From Spirochaetales bacterium (GTDB taxonomy: Bacteria > Spirochaetota > Spirochaetia > ARS1246): 9,092 nucleotides of DNA. The DNA lies in assembly GCA_018644745.1 (NCBI GenBank), contig JABGPX010000407.1, positions 1-9,092 of the forward strand, given 5' to 3'. Shown here one piece after another: positions 1 through 7,307 of the stretch. The notes beneath the pieces are model-generated. The model was not told the origin of the DNA and did not search any database. It was given only the letters and a program-made list of their open reading frames with translations. Numbering within the stretch: position 1 is the first letter of the stretch; the number at the start of each line of letters is the position of its first letter. The translations under genes were made by a program, and so were the position numbers.

Positions 1-1
1 C

Positions 2-733
2 TCGTCAAGCTATGTCCGTGGTAATTGGGGAAACGAGGGCAGGAGTGCGTTTATACTTATGTCGAAGTCCTGTCATGACATAGATATTTTCAGCTACCTT
101 ACTGCGAAAAAATGCATTAAGGTCTCTTCGTTTGGAAGCCTGTCGTTTTTCAATAGGGAGCATCAACCCGCAGGGGCGCCGAGTTACTGCCTCGACGGCT
201 GCCCTGATGGAAAAGACTGTCCTTACCATTGTTCAAAGATTTACCTCGAAAATCCGTTTTGGAGATTTGTCTTTCCGCGCAAAGATGATGAAAGCGTAAG
301 AGAGTATCTTAGAAGAGGGCCGTACGGGAGATGCGTATTCCAGTGTGACAATGACGTTGTGGACCACCAAGCAGTGAATTTCGAATATGAGGGCGGGATA
401 ACAGGGACCTTTACGTTGACGGCATTCAACGCGGAGATAAACAGATATATAAGGGTCCATGGAACCAAAGGTGTAATTACAGGAAATCTCGAAGAGAGGG
501 AAATAGTTTACAAAAGCTTTTTAACTCGAAATCTAAACACCATTAAGCTGCCGGCGCCTAAAACGCAAGGCCATGGAGGGGGAGATGCTCTCGTATTGGA
601 AAGCGTGACAAATGCAATAAGGGGAAAAGACCCGCAGGCCGTGCTAACCACAGCGCGAGAATCTTTTGAAAGTCACAGGATTGTATTCGCCGCCGAGGAA
701 GCAAGAAGAACGGGATCGGTAGTAAGCGTTTGA
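2..733 (+). CDS. Gfo/Idh/MocA-family NAD(P)-dependent oxidoreductase, C-terminal part (5' end outside window)
   Basis: This family oxidises or reduces sugars, inositols and their derivatives in the cytoplasm using NAD(P). The reading frame is open from base 2 to the TGA at 731-733, about 243 residues. An ATG at 59 lies in frame, but the family resemblance continues upstream of it (Ser-Tyr-Val-Arg-Gly-Asn-Trp-Gly), so that ATG is internal and the gene starts before the window. The Rossmann NAD domain and the Glu-Lys-Pro motif are therefore not visible. What is visible is the substrate domain: a Lys-Ser-Cys-His-Asp-Ile-Asp-Ile stretch (about 65-88), which matches the catalytic His/Asp segment; a cysteine cluster (Cys-Leu-Asp-Gly-Cys, then Cys-Pro-Tyr, about 188-234) typical of one subgroup; and the C-terminal beta-sheet with a late Gly-Gly-Gly-Asp and a final helix. 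It converges on the ROK gene. The substrate is unknown; a role in catabolising the sugar imported by this locus is inferred from context only. Confidence 0.92.
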   Translation, partial: SSSYVRGNWGNEGRSAFILMSKSCHDIDIFSYLTAKKCIKVSSFGSLSFFNREHQPAGAPSYCLDGCPDGKDCPYHCSKIYLENPFWRFVFPRKDDESVREYLRRGPYGRCVFQCDNDVVDHQAVNFEYEGGITGTFTLTAFNAEINRYIRVHGTKGVITGNLEEREIVYKSFLTRNLNTIKLPAPKTQGHGGGDALVLESVTNAIRGKDPQAVLTTARESFESHRIVFAAEEARRTGSVVSV

Positions 734-868
734 GGCGTTAAGCAGTCGATTACATTGATGTGCGAAAAAGATGCCAAGGCATAGGGTTGTTGGAGATGCC
801 ACGCGCGCGAGTTGTCTGTGGTTAAGTAAGATGCAGAGAATAGCTACAGAGAAAATGATTAGAGTATT
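734..868. other. Intergenic region between convergent genes
   Basis: This 135-bp stretch separates the 3' ends of the oxidoreductase and the ROK gene. I see no open frame of useful length. There is also no convincing bidirectional terminator: the only compact dyad (ATGCC/GGCAT around 770-781) has a two-base loop and no T-tract. Confidence 0.6.
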
Positions 869-2038
869 TTATTCTTCAACTATTGAATTAAGATCAGTTA
901 CGATAAAGCGAAAACGGCCATTATAGATAGCAACCGCGCATCCGCCGATAAGAGCCGCTTCATTCGTCGATACCGTAAGCTTGAGCATGATTGTTCGTTT
1001 GGGATGAATTGGTAATATTGCATGTGCTTTTGCAGTCAACTGATCGAAAAACATTGATCCGATATTTACTATCGGACTGTCTACAATAATTACATCTGGA
1101 TTATAGAACGTCACAATGTTTGCTATTAGCGGCGAATAGCTGTCTACCAGGTTATCAACTGCATCAATAAAATCCCGGTCCCCTTCTCTAACCTTTCTCC
1201 CTATAGCTGCAAAAAAGCCATCGAAATCCCCATGTGGATCATCAATGCCAGTCTATTACAAATATCTTGAGCAATCTTAGGTAGACCAAGAGATTTTTCG
1301 ATAGCTTTCCTGCTGTTGCCAATGATGACTTTCCTAGCTCAGCTGCCGCGAAATCCGTGCCATGAAAAATCCTCCGCTCTAGCACGAATGCGCCTCCTAT
1401 CCCCTCTCCCATAAACAAAGACACTACAGAATGGTAATTACGCCCCTCTCCGATCCAAGCTTCGCCCAAGGCAATCGCGTTCGCATCATTTTCGAGATAA
1501 ACAGGTATCGAAAGTTTCTGCCTAAATAGTTCTCCCAATGGTACGGCTTCCTGCCAATCCAGATATGATGAATGTAAAACCACACCTTCCTTGGCATCGA
1601 CGACACCTGGAATAACAATCCCCACGCTCTCAATTTGTTCATTTGTTAAGCCTTTACTGGTAAGCAATATCTCTATCGCGGCAATTGTGGCATCGACAAG
1701 GTCTTGCGGCTTTTTGGACTCTACTGAGTATTCGCTGGATACTTCCACCGTACCATCCAGATCCATCAATGCTACTTGCTTTCGGCTCCAGCAAAGATCC
1801 ACGGATAAAAATCGCCTGGCTTTTGGATTAAAACTGAGTAAAAACGGTTTTTTACCTTGTGTCGATTCGCCCATTCCATGAAATCTGACAAGGTTCTCGC
1901 TTTCTAGAAATCCAACGATGTTAGATACAGCAGATTTACTAAAACCCAGCGTTCGGGCGATTTCCGCCGGAGAAATAGTTCCGCATGTTGCAGATGCTGA
2001 ATTTTATTAGCGGAAGTTGATGGATTGTCTGCGGCTCA
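869..2038 (-). pseudogene. ROK-family (NagC/XylR-like) transcriptional regulator, frameshifted remnant
   Basis: ROK repressors couple an N-terminal winged helix-turn-helix to a sugar-kinase-like domain that binds a sugar inducer. Pieces of one such protein lie in order on the minus strand in different frames. (a) About 2035-1983 reads Ser-Ala-Asn-Lys-Ile-Gln-His-Leu-Gln-His. (b) 1982 to about 1332 carries the HTH (Thr-Ile-Ser-Pro-Ala-Glu-Ile-Ala...Ser-Lys-Ser-Ala-Val-Ser-Asn-Ile-Val), then Ile-Pro-Gly-Val-Val-Asp, Glu-Asn-Asp-Ala-Asn-Ala, Gly-Ile-Gly-Gly and Ala-Glu-Leu-Gly. (c) About 1329-1250 continues Val-Ile-Ile-Gly-Asn-Ser-Arg-Lys. (d) About 1247-869 continues through Tyr-Asn-Pro-Asp-Val-Ile-Ile-Val-Asp to a TAA at 871-869. 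One missing base at about 1981-1983 (G run), 1330-1332 (A run) and 1248-1249 (G pair) restores a single frame of roughly 385 codons. No ATG, GTG or TTG lies between the in-frame TGA at 2038-2036 and the HTH. The conserved His after Glu-Leu-Gly and the zinc cysteines (CxCGxxGC) of many ROK proteins are absent. The alternative to real decay is indel error in the assembly. Confidence 0.85.
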
Positions 2039-2169
2039 GGGAAATGATGGGCGACGATAAAGGTCTTTAGATAATGGAAATGTCAGTATCCGTCCGCTTA
2101 TTGGTCTATTGGGACTGGGACTGGGGAGATCGCACTATTTAATATGCGGATTCTCCGAAAAGCAGCCGC
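2039..2169. other. Spacer between the glycosidase and ROK remnant
   Basis: This 131-bp stretch lies downstream of the glycosidase stop and upstream of the ROK remnant on the minus strand. It contains a short tandem GGGACT repeat (2111-2122) and no credible gene. It may include the lost N-terminus and promoter of the ROK gene. No minus-strand ATG occurs between 2039 and 2160. Confidence 0.5.
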
Positions 2170-3102
2170 TCAGTTTACGTCTTTGAGCATCTGGGCATGA
2201 TCCGGAGAAACCGGGAAAACGGAACCGTGTTTTACCTGCTTCGGGAGATTCAACTCAGATGTAATATCATCCCACCTGTCCTGAATCAGTATTTGCGATT
2301 TTACACACCCCATAAAATGGTCTGCGCTTCTGTCAAAGTAGAGATGGTAACAGCCGTCAATATTGATGACGGTAGGCCCTTCACTGAATACACCATCTGG
2401 TGTAAGGGGATTATTACTAGGATACCATGGTCCAAATAGCGAGGGAGCAAAGGAAAGGCGAATATCGTGATGTAACAAATTCTTATAAAACATCGCATAT
2501 CTGCTATCCGGCAATTTATACATGGAAATGTCGTTAACGCTGAATCCCCAATCAAAGAGAAGTATCGGTGGCGCAAACTCTTTGAAATCAGACGTCTTCG
2601 TGAACCAGAACCTATTACCGATAAAAGGTTCTTTTCCGTGTATCATAGAGGAGGTGAAGATGATAACCCAGTTTTCTTCTGCTTCATTCCATTGAAGTTT
2701 CGGAGCCCAAGTATTCAATGGTTCCACCGATTTCATTATATCTACAAGCTTTACATCTTCCCAGAATAATAGGTCCTTGGACCACGCTGTACCAAATCGC
2801 GCGCCGCGCCAATCTGACGTCCAAACAAGTCTGAAACCTCCATTAACCGGATCCGGCTTGATCGTCGGATCCCGGAATACCGATCCCACATTCGGTTTGA
2901 ACCGAGTTTTTTCCGGAAATAGCTTCCAGGAGATGCCGTCGTTGCTGTAATGAAATGTCAGCCCGAAAAAGTTAGAATTCCGGTCGTCATTGGTTCTTCG
3001 AGGGCCCCAAAAATGAGAAAAAACAAGGTGGTACTCTCCGTTTCTTCTTAACTTCATATTGGGATCTACATATGTAGCTCCTGCTCCGTCACAGATATTC
3101 AT
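2170..3102 (-). CDS. GH43-like glycoside hydrolase (five-bladed beta-propeller), cytoplasmic
   Basis: This intact 310-residue protein has the propeller signatures of the GH43/62/32 superfamily, whose GH43 members are inverting beta-xylosidases, alpha-L-arabinofuranosidases and relatives. Visible motifs in order are Val-Asp-Pro-Asn-Met (D13); Phe-Arg-Asp-Pro-Thr-Ile (D78), followed by Leu-Val-Trp-Thr-Ser; Asn-Thr-Trp-Ala-Pro-Lys-Leu (130-136); Phe-Ser-Val-Asn-Asp-Ile-Ser (D191, the position of the pKa-modulating Asp); Phe-Ser-Glu-Gly-Pro-Thr-Val (E241, the expected general acid); and Lys-His-Gly-Ser-Val near the end. The general base is D13 or, more likely in this subgroup, D78. Length and motifs look complete. 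There is no signal peptide, so it should act on imported oligosaccharides in the cytoplasm. The ATG at 3102 is supported by an AAGGA nine bases upstream (3116-3112). It is divergent from the sensor kinase and upstream of the ROK remnant on the same strand. The exact GH family and substrate are not resolved. Confidence 0.85.
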   Translation of the reverse strand: MNICDGAGATYVDPNMKLRRNGEYHLVFSHFWGPRRTNDDRNSNFFGLTFHYSNDGISWKLFPEKTRFKPNVGSVFRDPTIKPDPVNGGFRLVWTSDWRGARFGTAWSKDLLFWEDVKLVDIMKSVEPLNTWAPKLQWNEAEENWVIIFTSSMIHGKEPFIGNRFWFTKTSDFKEFAPPILLFDWGFSVNDISMYKLPDSRYAMFYKNLLHHDIRLSFAPSLFGPWYPSNNPLTPDGVFSEGPTVINIDGCYHLYFDRSADHFMGCVKSQILIQDRWDDITSELNLPKQVKHGSVFPVSPDHAQMLKDVN

Positions 3103-3143
3103 TAATGCGTATCCTTGGTGGGATATATTCTTTAGGGCCTATC

Positions 3144-3152
3144 ATAATACCA
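3144..3152 (-). promoter_or_regulatory. Extended -10 promoter element for the glycosidase gene
   Basis: Read on the minus strand this is TGG-TATTAT, a TGn extended -10 box with five of six consensus bases. The -35 position at 17 bp spacing (3172-3167) matches consensus poorly, as is usual for extended -10 promoters. Transcription would begin near 3137 and give a leader of about 35 bases that includes the AAGGA ribosome site. Confidence 0.45.
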
Positions 3153-3164
3153 AAATAGCAACAT

Positions 3165-3177
3165 TGCATTCGATGCA
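3165..3177. promoter_or_regulatory. Palindrome overlapping the -35 region of the glycosidase promoter (candidate operator)
   Basis: TGCAT-TCG-ATGCA is a perfect 5-bp inverted repeat with a three-base centre. It sits where the -35 box of the inferred glycosidase promoter should be, a position suited to repression. The regulator is unknown; the adjacent ROK protein is a candidate only by proximity. Confidence 0.35.
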
Positions 3178-3341
3178 TTCTCGTTTCAAATGCAGTAAGA
3201 AAAACATAGTTACATCCCTCGAAAATAATTTAAATAGGTATGGAGCACTATATTCAGACTAATTGATTCCTTTATGAACAGAATCGCGTCTCTTCTGTCT
3301 GATATAGATCAGGGTCCGGATTATTCTGGGTTATACAATAG

Positions 3342-3347
3342 TATAAT
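3342..3347 (+). promoter_or_regulatory. -10 box for the sensor kinase/response regulator operon
   Basis: This is a perfect TATAAT ending 28 bases before the kinase ATG. No good -35 box lies 16-18 bp upstream (GATTAT at 3319-3324 is the best). That would fit a promoter needing an activator, possibly autoregulation by the encoded response regulator. Confidence 0.4.
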
Positions 3348-3375
3348 ATAGACTATTTCAAATCTTTGATGGAAA

Positions 3376-4575
3376 ATGCAAAGTATGACAGATTCATCGG
3401 GATTTAGGCTACCTGAACCAATCGAGGTGGTGTTTGTTGTTTTCTTGACATTCCTGATGTCTCTGTCGGTCATTTATATCCTCAGTGTCTCTGAAAACAC
3501 GGTAACGCTGAGAATTGTAATTGCTACGGCAGCGTTGATTGTCGTGTGCGTGATCGGGGCTATGATCTTTCGCGGTACTATCTACCATATTGGATTTTCT
3601 GCTGGCCATGTGCTGACTATTGTTGTCGGAGTGTTAGCGCTTCAAGGTGAGTATCCATTGATAGAATTTATTTTCCCACTTTCGTTTTTTTTCCCTATAG
3701 CGCTCCGGTTCTCGGCATTAATTGCATCTGTCTCGAGCCTCGTGGTTATTGCTCTTGGAATCATCAGTCATTATTCCGGAAATTTCTTGCATCAACTGTT
3801 AATTGGAGCGATTCATTTCGGAGTTGCAGGAATATCTATTCTATTTGTAGAATATCGTGAGCGGCTTTCAACGGCGGTTCAAGAGGTCTCAGATCACAAA
3901 AGGTCTCTCAAAAACCTAACAGCTGCGAGCCACTCTTTTATTACGCAGATGGAGCAAATTGAAGCAAAGTCGGAGGAAAGAGAACGACTGAGAATTACGC
4001 GTGAGCTGCATGACGTAATTGGCTATTCTATGACCTCAATATCGATGATGATGAACGCTTCGAAGTATTTATTACATCAAAATCCTGTAAAATTAGTTGA
4101 GTACTGCGAGAGAACCAAGGAGTTGTCGGGCGAAACTCTTCGGGAAACTCGCAACATCCTATATAAATTTAGAGAAATTGGTAAGGCAAACAGACCGCCG
4201 CTGCCTGTATTTTTCGGTCGTCTATGCAAGGATTTTCAAAAGTCTACCGGTATAACAACAGAGTGCCATATTGGTAATATCAACACATCAGTTAATGAGC
4301 CTATTTTTAACGCACTTTTTCGGACGGTTCAAGTTTGCTTTATTAATGCTCTGCGCCATGGCCTAGCGCGCAATATACGGCTTTTTGTCTGGGACAATGA
4401 CGAAACTCTCAATATGTCAATCTGGAACGATGATAAGAGTTCTATGGCTAACGCTGTAATATCGCAAGGCATCGGGTTAACAGGAGTCCAGGAACGCCTT
4501 GACAACCTTGGCGGAAAGCTAACCGCAAATCCGGTAGATGATGGATTCAAAGTCAAAATTGAAATACCTCTTTAG
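3376..4575 (+). CDS. Membrane sensor histidine kinase, HisKA_3 (NarL/DesK) class
   Basis: This 399-residue protein autophosphorylates on a histidine and passes the phosphate to the response regulator encoded just downstream. About six hydrophobic segments fill residues 15-158, with very short loops and no extracytoplasmic sensor domain. A charged helix or coiled coil (about 160-205) leads to the HisKA_3 dimerisation motif Arg-Glu-Leu-His-Asp-Val-Ile-Gly with H212 as the phospho-acceptor. The ATP-binding domain follows, with N-box Asn-Ala-Leu-Arg-His-Gly (324-329) and Gly-Ile-Gly-Leu-Thr-Gly-Val-Gln-Glu-Arg-Leu (365-375). The usual Asp-x-Gly box is replaced by Asn-Asp-Asp-Lys-Ser-Ser (351-356), which keeps an aspartate but lacks the glycine. 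The ATG at 3376 has a weak ribosome site; an in-frame ATG at 3385 is an alternative and would shorten the protein by three residues. The stimulus probably acts within or beside the membrane; a link to the neighbouring transporter is inferred. Confidence 0.92.
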   Translation: MQSMTDSSGFRLPEPIEVVFVVFLTFLMSLSVIYILSVSENTVTLRIVIATAALIVVCVIGAMIFRGTIYHIGFSAGHVLTIVVGVLALQGEYPLIEFIFPLSFFFPIALRFSALIASVSSLVVIALGIISHYSGNFLHQLLIGAIHFGVAGISILFVEYRERLSTAVQEVSDHKRSLKNLTAASHSFITQMEQIEAKSEERERLRITRELHDVIGYSMTSISMMMNASKYLLHQNPVKLVEYCERTKELSGETLRETRNILYKFREIGKANRPPLPVFFGRLCKDFQKSTGITTECHIGNINTSVNEPIFNALFRTVQVCFINALRHGLARNIRLFVWDNDETLNMSIWNDDKSSMANAVISQGIGLTGVQERLDNLGGKLTANPVDDGFKVKIEIPL

Positions 4576-4592
4576 ATAAGGCATAAAATGAA

Positions 4593-5288
4593 ATGATCAA
4601 TGTAGCAATTGCAGACGATTTACATTTGTTCTCAGAAAGCTTGAAATTTGTCCTTGAGGCTGCGGGGGAAGGCAAAATAGTTGTATCCGGTATTGCGAAG
4701 AACGGCAAGGAGGCGATACAGCTGGTTAGCAAGGTCAAACCTGATGTAATTCTTATGGACATTCGAATGCCTGTAATGGACGGGGTGGAAGCAACAAAAT
4801 TCATTCATCAACATTATCCAGATACAAAAGTGCTAATTCTTACTACATTCATTGACGATGATCTGGTAGTCGGTGCGTTATCCAACGGAGCTACCGGTTA
4901 TGTCCTAAAAGATGTAGGCCCGGAAGACTTAATACTTTCTATCGAGGCGGTAGCGAAAGGTGCCTATTACATAGCGCCATCAGTTGGTGTCCGTCTAGTT
5001 CAACGAGCGAGTGTTGATGATGACAATGAAGACCTAAAAATGGAAGCCGCTATTGGAAAGGTTGTTGTTTCATGGCCGAATTTGACGTCGCGGGAAGCTC
5101 AAATTGCCTACTACACAGCTCGAGCGCTTACAAACTCGGAAATCGCGCAAAAATTGAGTATCTCTACTAACACTGTAAAAAATCACCTCAGTTCGGTCTT
5201 CGATAAGCTTAAAATACACAGCCGTTTGCAGGTTATTGCTCTTGTAGGCCCCGTGCTTCAGAGTGACATTCACCCTCCTTCTGAGTAA
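4593..5288 (+). CDS. NarL/FixJ-type response regulator (REC plus LuxR helix-turn-helix)
   Basis: This 231-residue DNA-binding response regulator starts 17 bases after the kinase stop, so the two are surely co-transcribed and form a cognate pair. The receiver domain (residues 2-120) has the acidic pair D8-D9, phospho-acceptor D56 in Leu-Met-Asp-Ile-Arg-Met-Pro, the Thr at 84-85 and K106 in Val-Leu-Lys-Asp. An acid-rich linker (about 138-160) joins it to a LuxR-type helix-turn-helix at about 164-211, with Leu-Thr-Ser-Arg-Glu, Asn-Ser-Glu-Ile-Ala-Gln-Lys-Leu and Thr-Val-Lys-Asn-His-Leu motifs. All key residues are present. A TAAGG lies 11-12 bases before the ATG. Its most likely target is the transporter operon directly downstream, separated by a terminator and a dyad, or its own promoter. 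Confidence 0.94.
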   Translation: MINVAIADDLHLFSESLKFVLEAAGEGKIVVSGIAKNGKEAIQLVSKVKPDVILMDIRMPVMDGVEATKFIHQHYPDTKVLILTTFIDDDLVVGALSNGATGYVLKDVGPEDLILSIEAVAKGAYYIAPSVGVRLVQRASVDDDNEDLKMEAAIGKVVVSWPNLTSREAQIAYYTARALTNSEIAQKLSISTNTVKNHLSSVFDKLKIHSRLQVIALVGPVLQSDIHPPSE

Positions 5289-5306
5289 GCGATTGGCAGC
5301 CGCATC

Positions 5307-5330
5307 CGCGGCACAATGCCGCGTTTGTTT
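5307..5330 (+). terminator. Rho-independent terminator of the two-component operon
   Basis: A perfect 7-bp GC-rich stem (5307-5313 with 5317-5323) has a three-base CAA loop and is followed by TTTGTTT. It begins 18 bases after the response-regulator stop. It marks the transporter operon as separately transcribed, apart from any read-through. Confidence 0.75.
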
Positions 5331-5373
5331 GACGGCATAGTTGTACATAAAACTCCATACATTTTTAAGGAAT

Positions 5374-5400
5374 TAGTCCGAAAATAGTATTCGCGGACTA
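5374..5400. promoter_or_regulatory. Perfect 7-bp dyad upstream of the transporter operon (candidate operator)
   Basis: TAGTCCG at 5374-5380 is mirrored exactly by CGGACTA at 5394-5400, with a 13-base centre. The half-sites are 20 bp apart centre to centre, about two helical turns, as expected for a dimeric regulator bound to one DNA face. It lies about 60 bases before the first permease, directly after the two-component operon. No T-tract follows, so it is unlikely to be a terminator. Binding by the NarL-type regulator is an inference. Confidence 0.45.
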
Positions 5401-5457
5401 TGGCAATCAGGTCGGTAGCCAAGTAATCTTCTTAACATATAGATAATTCTTACGAAG

Positions 5458-6417
5458 TTGGTAATATTGAACAGCACAAGAACTAAATTAGTAGTTAAAC
5501 GCACTTCTTCTCGGCGATCTCGACGGAAAGACTTCGCGGATACATATGACCTATATATACTTTTGCTTCCGGCGCTGATATATTTTTTTATTTTTCGCTA
5601 CGTCCCGATGTACGGCGCTCAATTGGCATTTCGTGATTACAATATAATGAAGGGGATAGCCGGCAGCGATTTCGTCGGTCTAAAGCATTTTATTCGTTTT
5701 GTTCAATCCTATAACTTCTGGAATCTAATTAGAAATACAATTCTGCTGAACCTATACCAACTTTTTTTCGTTTTCCCGGTACCAATCGTCTTCGCGTTAC
5801 TTCTGAAGCAAATCGGGCGTAGCCGACTAAGAAAATTTCTTCAGAATATTGCTTATGCGCCTCATTTCATTTCCATGGTCGTGTTGGTTGGTACGATGTA
5901 CATTTTCTTATCTCCTCGAACCGGCATAGTCAACATCATGCTTCAACGTCTCGGGAATGATAGCATTTTTTTCTTTGGCGATGCCAGCTGGTTTCGCCCA
6001 TTATTCATTTTATCAGAAATATGGCAGAACACCGGATGGGCGGCTGTTATTTATATTGCAGTTCTATCTTCCGTAGATCCGAATATTTATGATGCCGCGA
6101 AAGTCGACGGTGCGTCAAAGCTGCAGAGATTGGTGCATATTGATGTCCCAAGCTTAGTTCCTACTATCGTCATTCTGTTCATTCTCAAAGTAGGGCGGCT
6201 TATGACTGTAGGATTTGAAAAAGCATATCTAATGCAAACTCCGCTTAATTACGATACTTCTGAGATCATAGCGACCTATGTTTACAAAATAGGTTTGATA
6301 GGGGCGCAATACAGTTTCGCTTCTGCGGTGGGTTTGTTTAACGCCGCCATTAATTTCACTTTATTGATTGTTGTGAACAAGATTGTAAAGAATTTGTCGG
6401 AGAACGCCTTGTGGTAG
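5458..6417 (+). CDS. CUT1 sugar ABC transporter permease, LplB/YteP type
   Basis: This inner-membrane subunit forms half of the channel of a carbohydrate ABC importer; the full 319-residue length is typical. It has a basic N-terminus (1-28), a first membrane segment at about 31-48 with Tyr-Val-Pro-Met-Tyr-Gly-Ala (typical of the LplB subgroup), five further hydrophobic segments, and the cytoplasmic ATPase-docking EAA loop Tyr-Asp-Ala-Ala-Lys-Val-Asp-Gly-Ala-Ser (211-220). The C-terminus ends in Asn-Ala-Leu-Trp as in relatives. There is no ATG near the start. A TTG at 5458 has no ribosome site, and a second in-frame TTG at 5467 has a weak GAAG nine bases upstream, so the start is uncertain by three codons. 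Its 3' end overlaps the next permease. No ATPase gene is present, so a shared MsmX/UgpC-like ATPase encoded elsewhere is presumed. Confidence 0.93.
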   Translation: MVILNSTRTKLVVKRTSSRRSRRKDFADTYDLYILLLPALIYFFIFRYVPMYGAQLAFRDYNIMKGIAGSDFVGLKHFIRFVQSYNFWNLIRNTILLNLYQLFFVFPVPIVFALLLKQIGRSRLRKFLQNIAYAPHFISMVVLVGTMYIFLSPRTGIVNIMLQRLGNDSIFFFGDASWFRPLFILSEIWQNTGWAAVIYIAVLSSVDPNIYDAAKVDGASKLQRLVHIDVPSLVPTIVILFILKVGRLMTVGFEKAYLMQTPLNYDTSEIIATYVYKIGLIGAQYSFASAVGLFNAAINFTLLIVVNKIVKNLSENALW

Positions 6418-7307
6418 CACCTATTAAGCGATTTATGCCATCAGATCGTATTTTCACCGCTAGCGCCTATGTAATTGTTTGTATGTTTGCGCTGGTAATT
6501 ATTTACCCAGTGTATTATATCATCATTGCTTCAGTAAGCGACCCGATACAGGTAAGTGCGGGAAGGGTGTTCTTCTGGCCCAAGGGTTTCTACCTTGGAG
6601 CATATGCCAATATCTTTAAAGACCGCCGCATCGGAATTGGATACATGAATTCACTTATTTATACCGGTTTTGGGTCGGCAATAAGCGTATTCGCAACACT
6701 TGGGGCCGGTTATGCATTGTCGAGGCGCAAGCTTATTGGGAGAAGAGCGTTCACTCTGTTCATTATTTTTACTATGTATTTTAACGGCGGACTAATACCT
6801 ACTTATCTTGTCGTTAGTAAGCTTGGCCTATTAAATACTCGCGCCGCTATGTTATTACCTTCCATGGTAATTCCGTTCAATTTCATTATCTGCATGACAT
6901 TCTTCAAAAATACAATACCTGAAGAACTGCTGGATCAGGCGAAAATTGATGGCGCGAGTAATATTCGTACATATTGGCAGGTTGTTTTACCTGTATCCAC
7001 CGCAATAATTGCGGTTTTAGTACTTTATTACGGCGTTTATAACTGGAACGCATATTTCTCAGCATTGATTTACCTGACCGACGAAAAGCTCTATCCGCTG
7101 CAGTTAATTTTACGGGATCTCTTAATCTCGGCGGAAGTTTCGTTAGAAATGATAGACGATGCGGAGACCCAGGCGGAAATGCAGCGGCTTGCGCAATCAA
7201 TCAAGTACGGCTTAATCATCGTCGCGGCGGCACCTATGCTTGTGCTGTACCCGTTTCTGTCAAAATTCTTTTTGAAGGGGGTCATGATCGGTGCTTTAAA
7301 AGGGTGA
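6411..7307 (+). CDS. CUT1 sugar ABC transporter permease, LplC/YtcP type
   Basis: This is the second channel subunit, 298 residues. It has six hydrophobic segments, an EAA loop (Glu-Glu-Leu-Leu-Asp-Gln-Ala-Lys-Ile-Asp-Gly-Ala, 171-182) and the subgroup hallmarks Phe-Asn-Gly-Gly-Leu-Ile-Pro-Thr-Tyr (124-132), Tyr-Pro-Leu-Gln-Leu (228-232) and C-terminal Lys-Gly-Val-Met-Ile-Gly-Ala-Leu-Lys-Gly. It starts at GTG 6411 with GGAG at 6399-6402 eight bases upstream, inside the end of the previous permease. The seven-base overlap implies translational coupling, which fits a one-to-one channel. Confidence 0.94.
   Translation: MVAPIKRFMPSDRIFTASAYVIVCMFALVIIYPVYYIIIASVSDPIQVSAGRVFFWPKGFYLGAYANIFKDRRIGIGYMNSLIYTGFGSAISVFATLGAGYALSRRKLIGRRAFTLFIIFTMYFNGGLIPTYLVVSKLGLLNTRAAMLLPSMVIPFNFIICMTFFKNTIPEELLDQAKIDGASNIRTYWQVVLPVSTAIIAVLVLYYGVYNWNAYFSALIYLTDEKLYPLQLILRDLLISAEVSLEMIDDAETQAEMQRLAQSIKYGLIIVAAAPMLVLYPFLSKFFLKGVMIGALKG

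Larger units (their letters stand above)
3103..3375. other. Divergent control region between glycosidase and two-component operon
   Basis: This AT-rich 273-bp region has no credible gene. It carries the glycosidase ribosome site and candidate promoter on its left and the kinase promoter on its right. The middle part (about 3180-3330) shows no further structure that I can support. Confidence 0.7.

Noticed and set aside
869..1114. Separate small 81-residue gene starting at a GTG
   Set aside because: The same frame continues upstream past the GTG with ROK-like sequence (Ala-Ala-Ile-Gly-Arg-Lys-Val), so it is the C-terminal part of the broken ROK gene.
1591..1881. 96-codon plus-strand open frame opposite the ROK remnant
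   Set aside because: It is a mirror of the ROK coding sequence, with no ribosome site and no recognisable protein features.
2111..2122. Tandem GGGACT repeat as a possible regulatory repeat
   Set aside because: Only two copies occur, with no spacing pattern or dyad; this is easily due to chance.
2130..2169. Hairpin (CGGA-GAA-TCCG) after the glycosidase stop as a terminator
   Set aside because: The stem is only 4 bp and no T-tract follows on the minus strand.
5329..5369. TTGACG or TTGTAC as -35 boxes for the permease operon
   Set aside because: Neither has a reasonable -10 hexamer at 15-19 bp spacing, so no promoter is called there.
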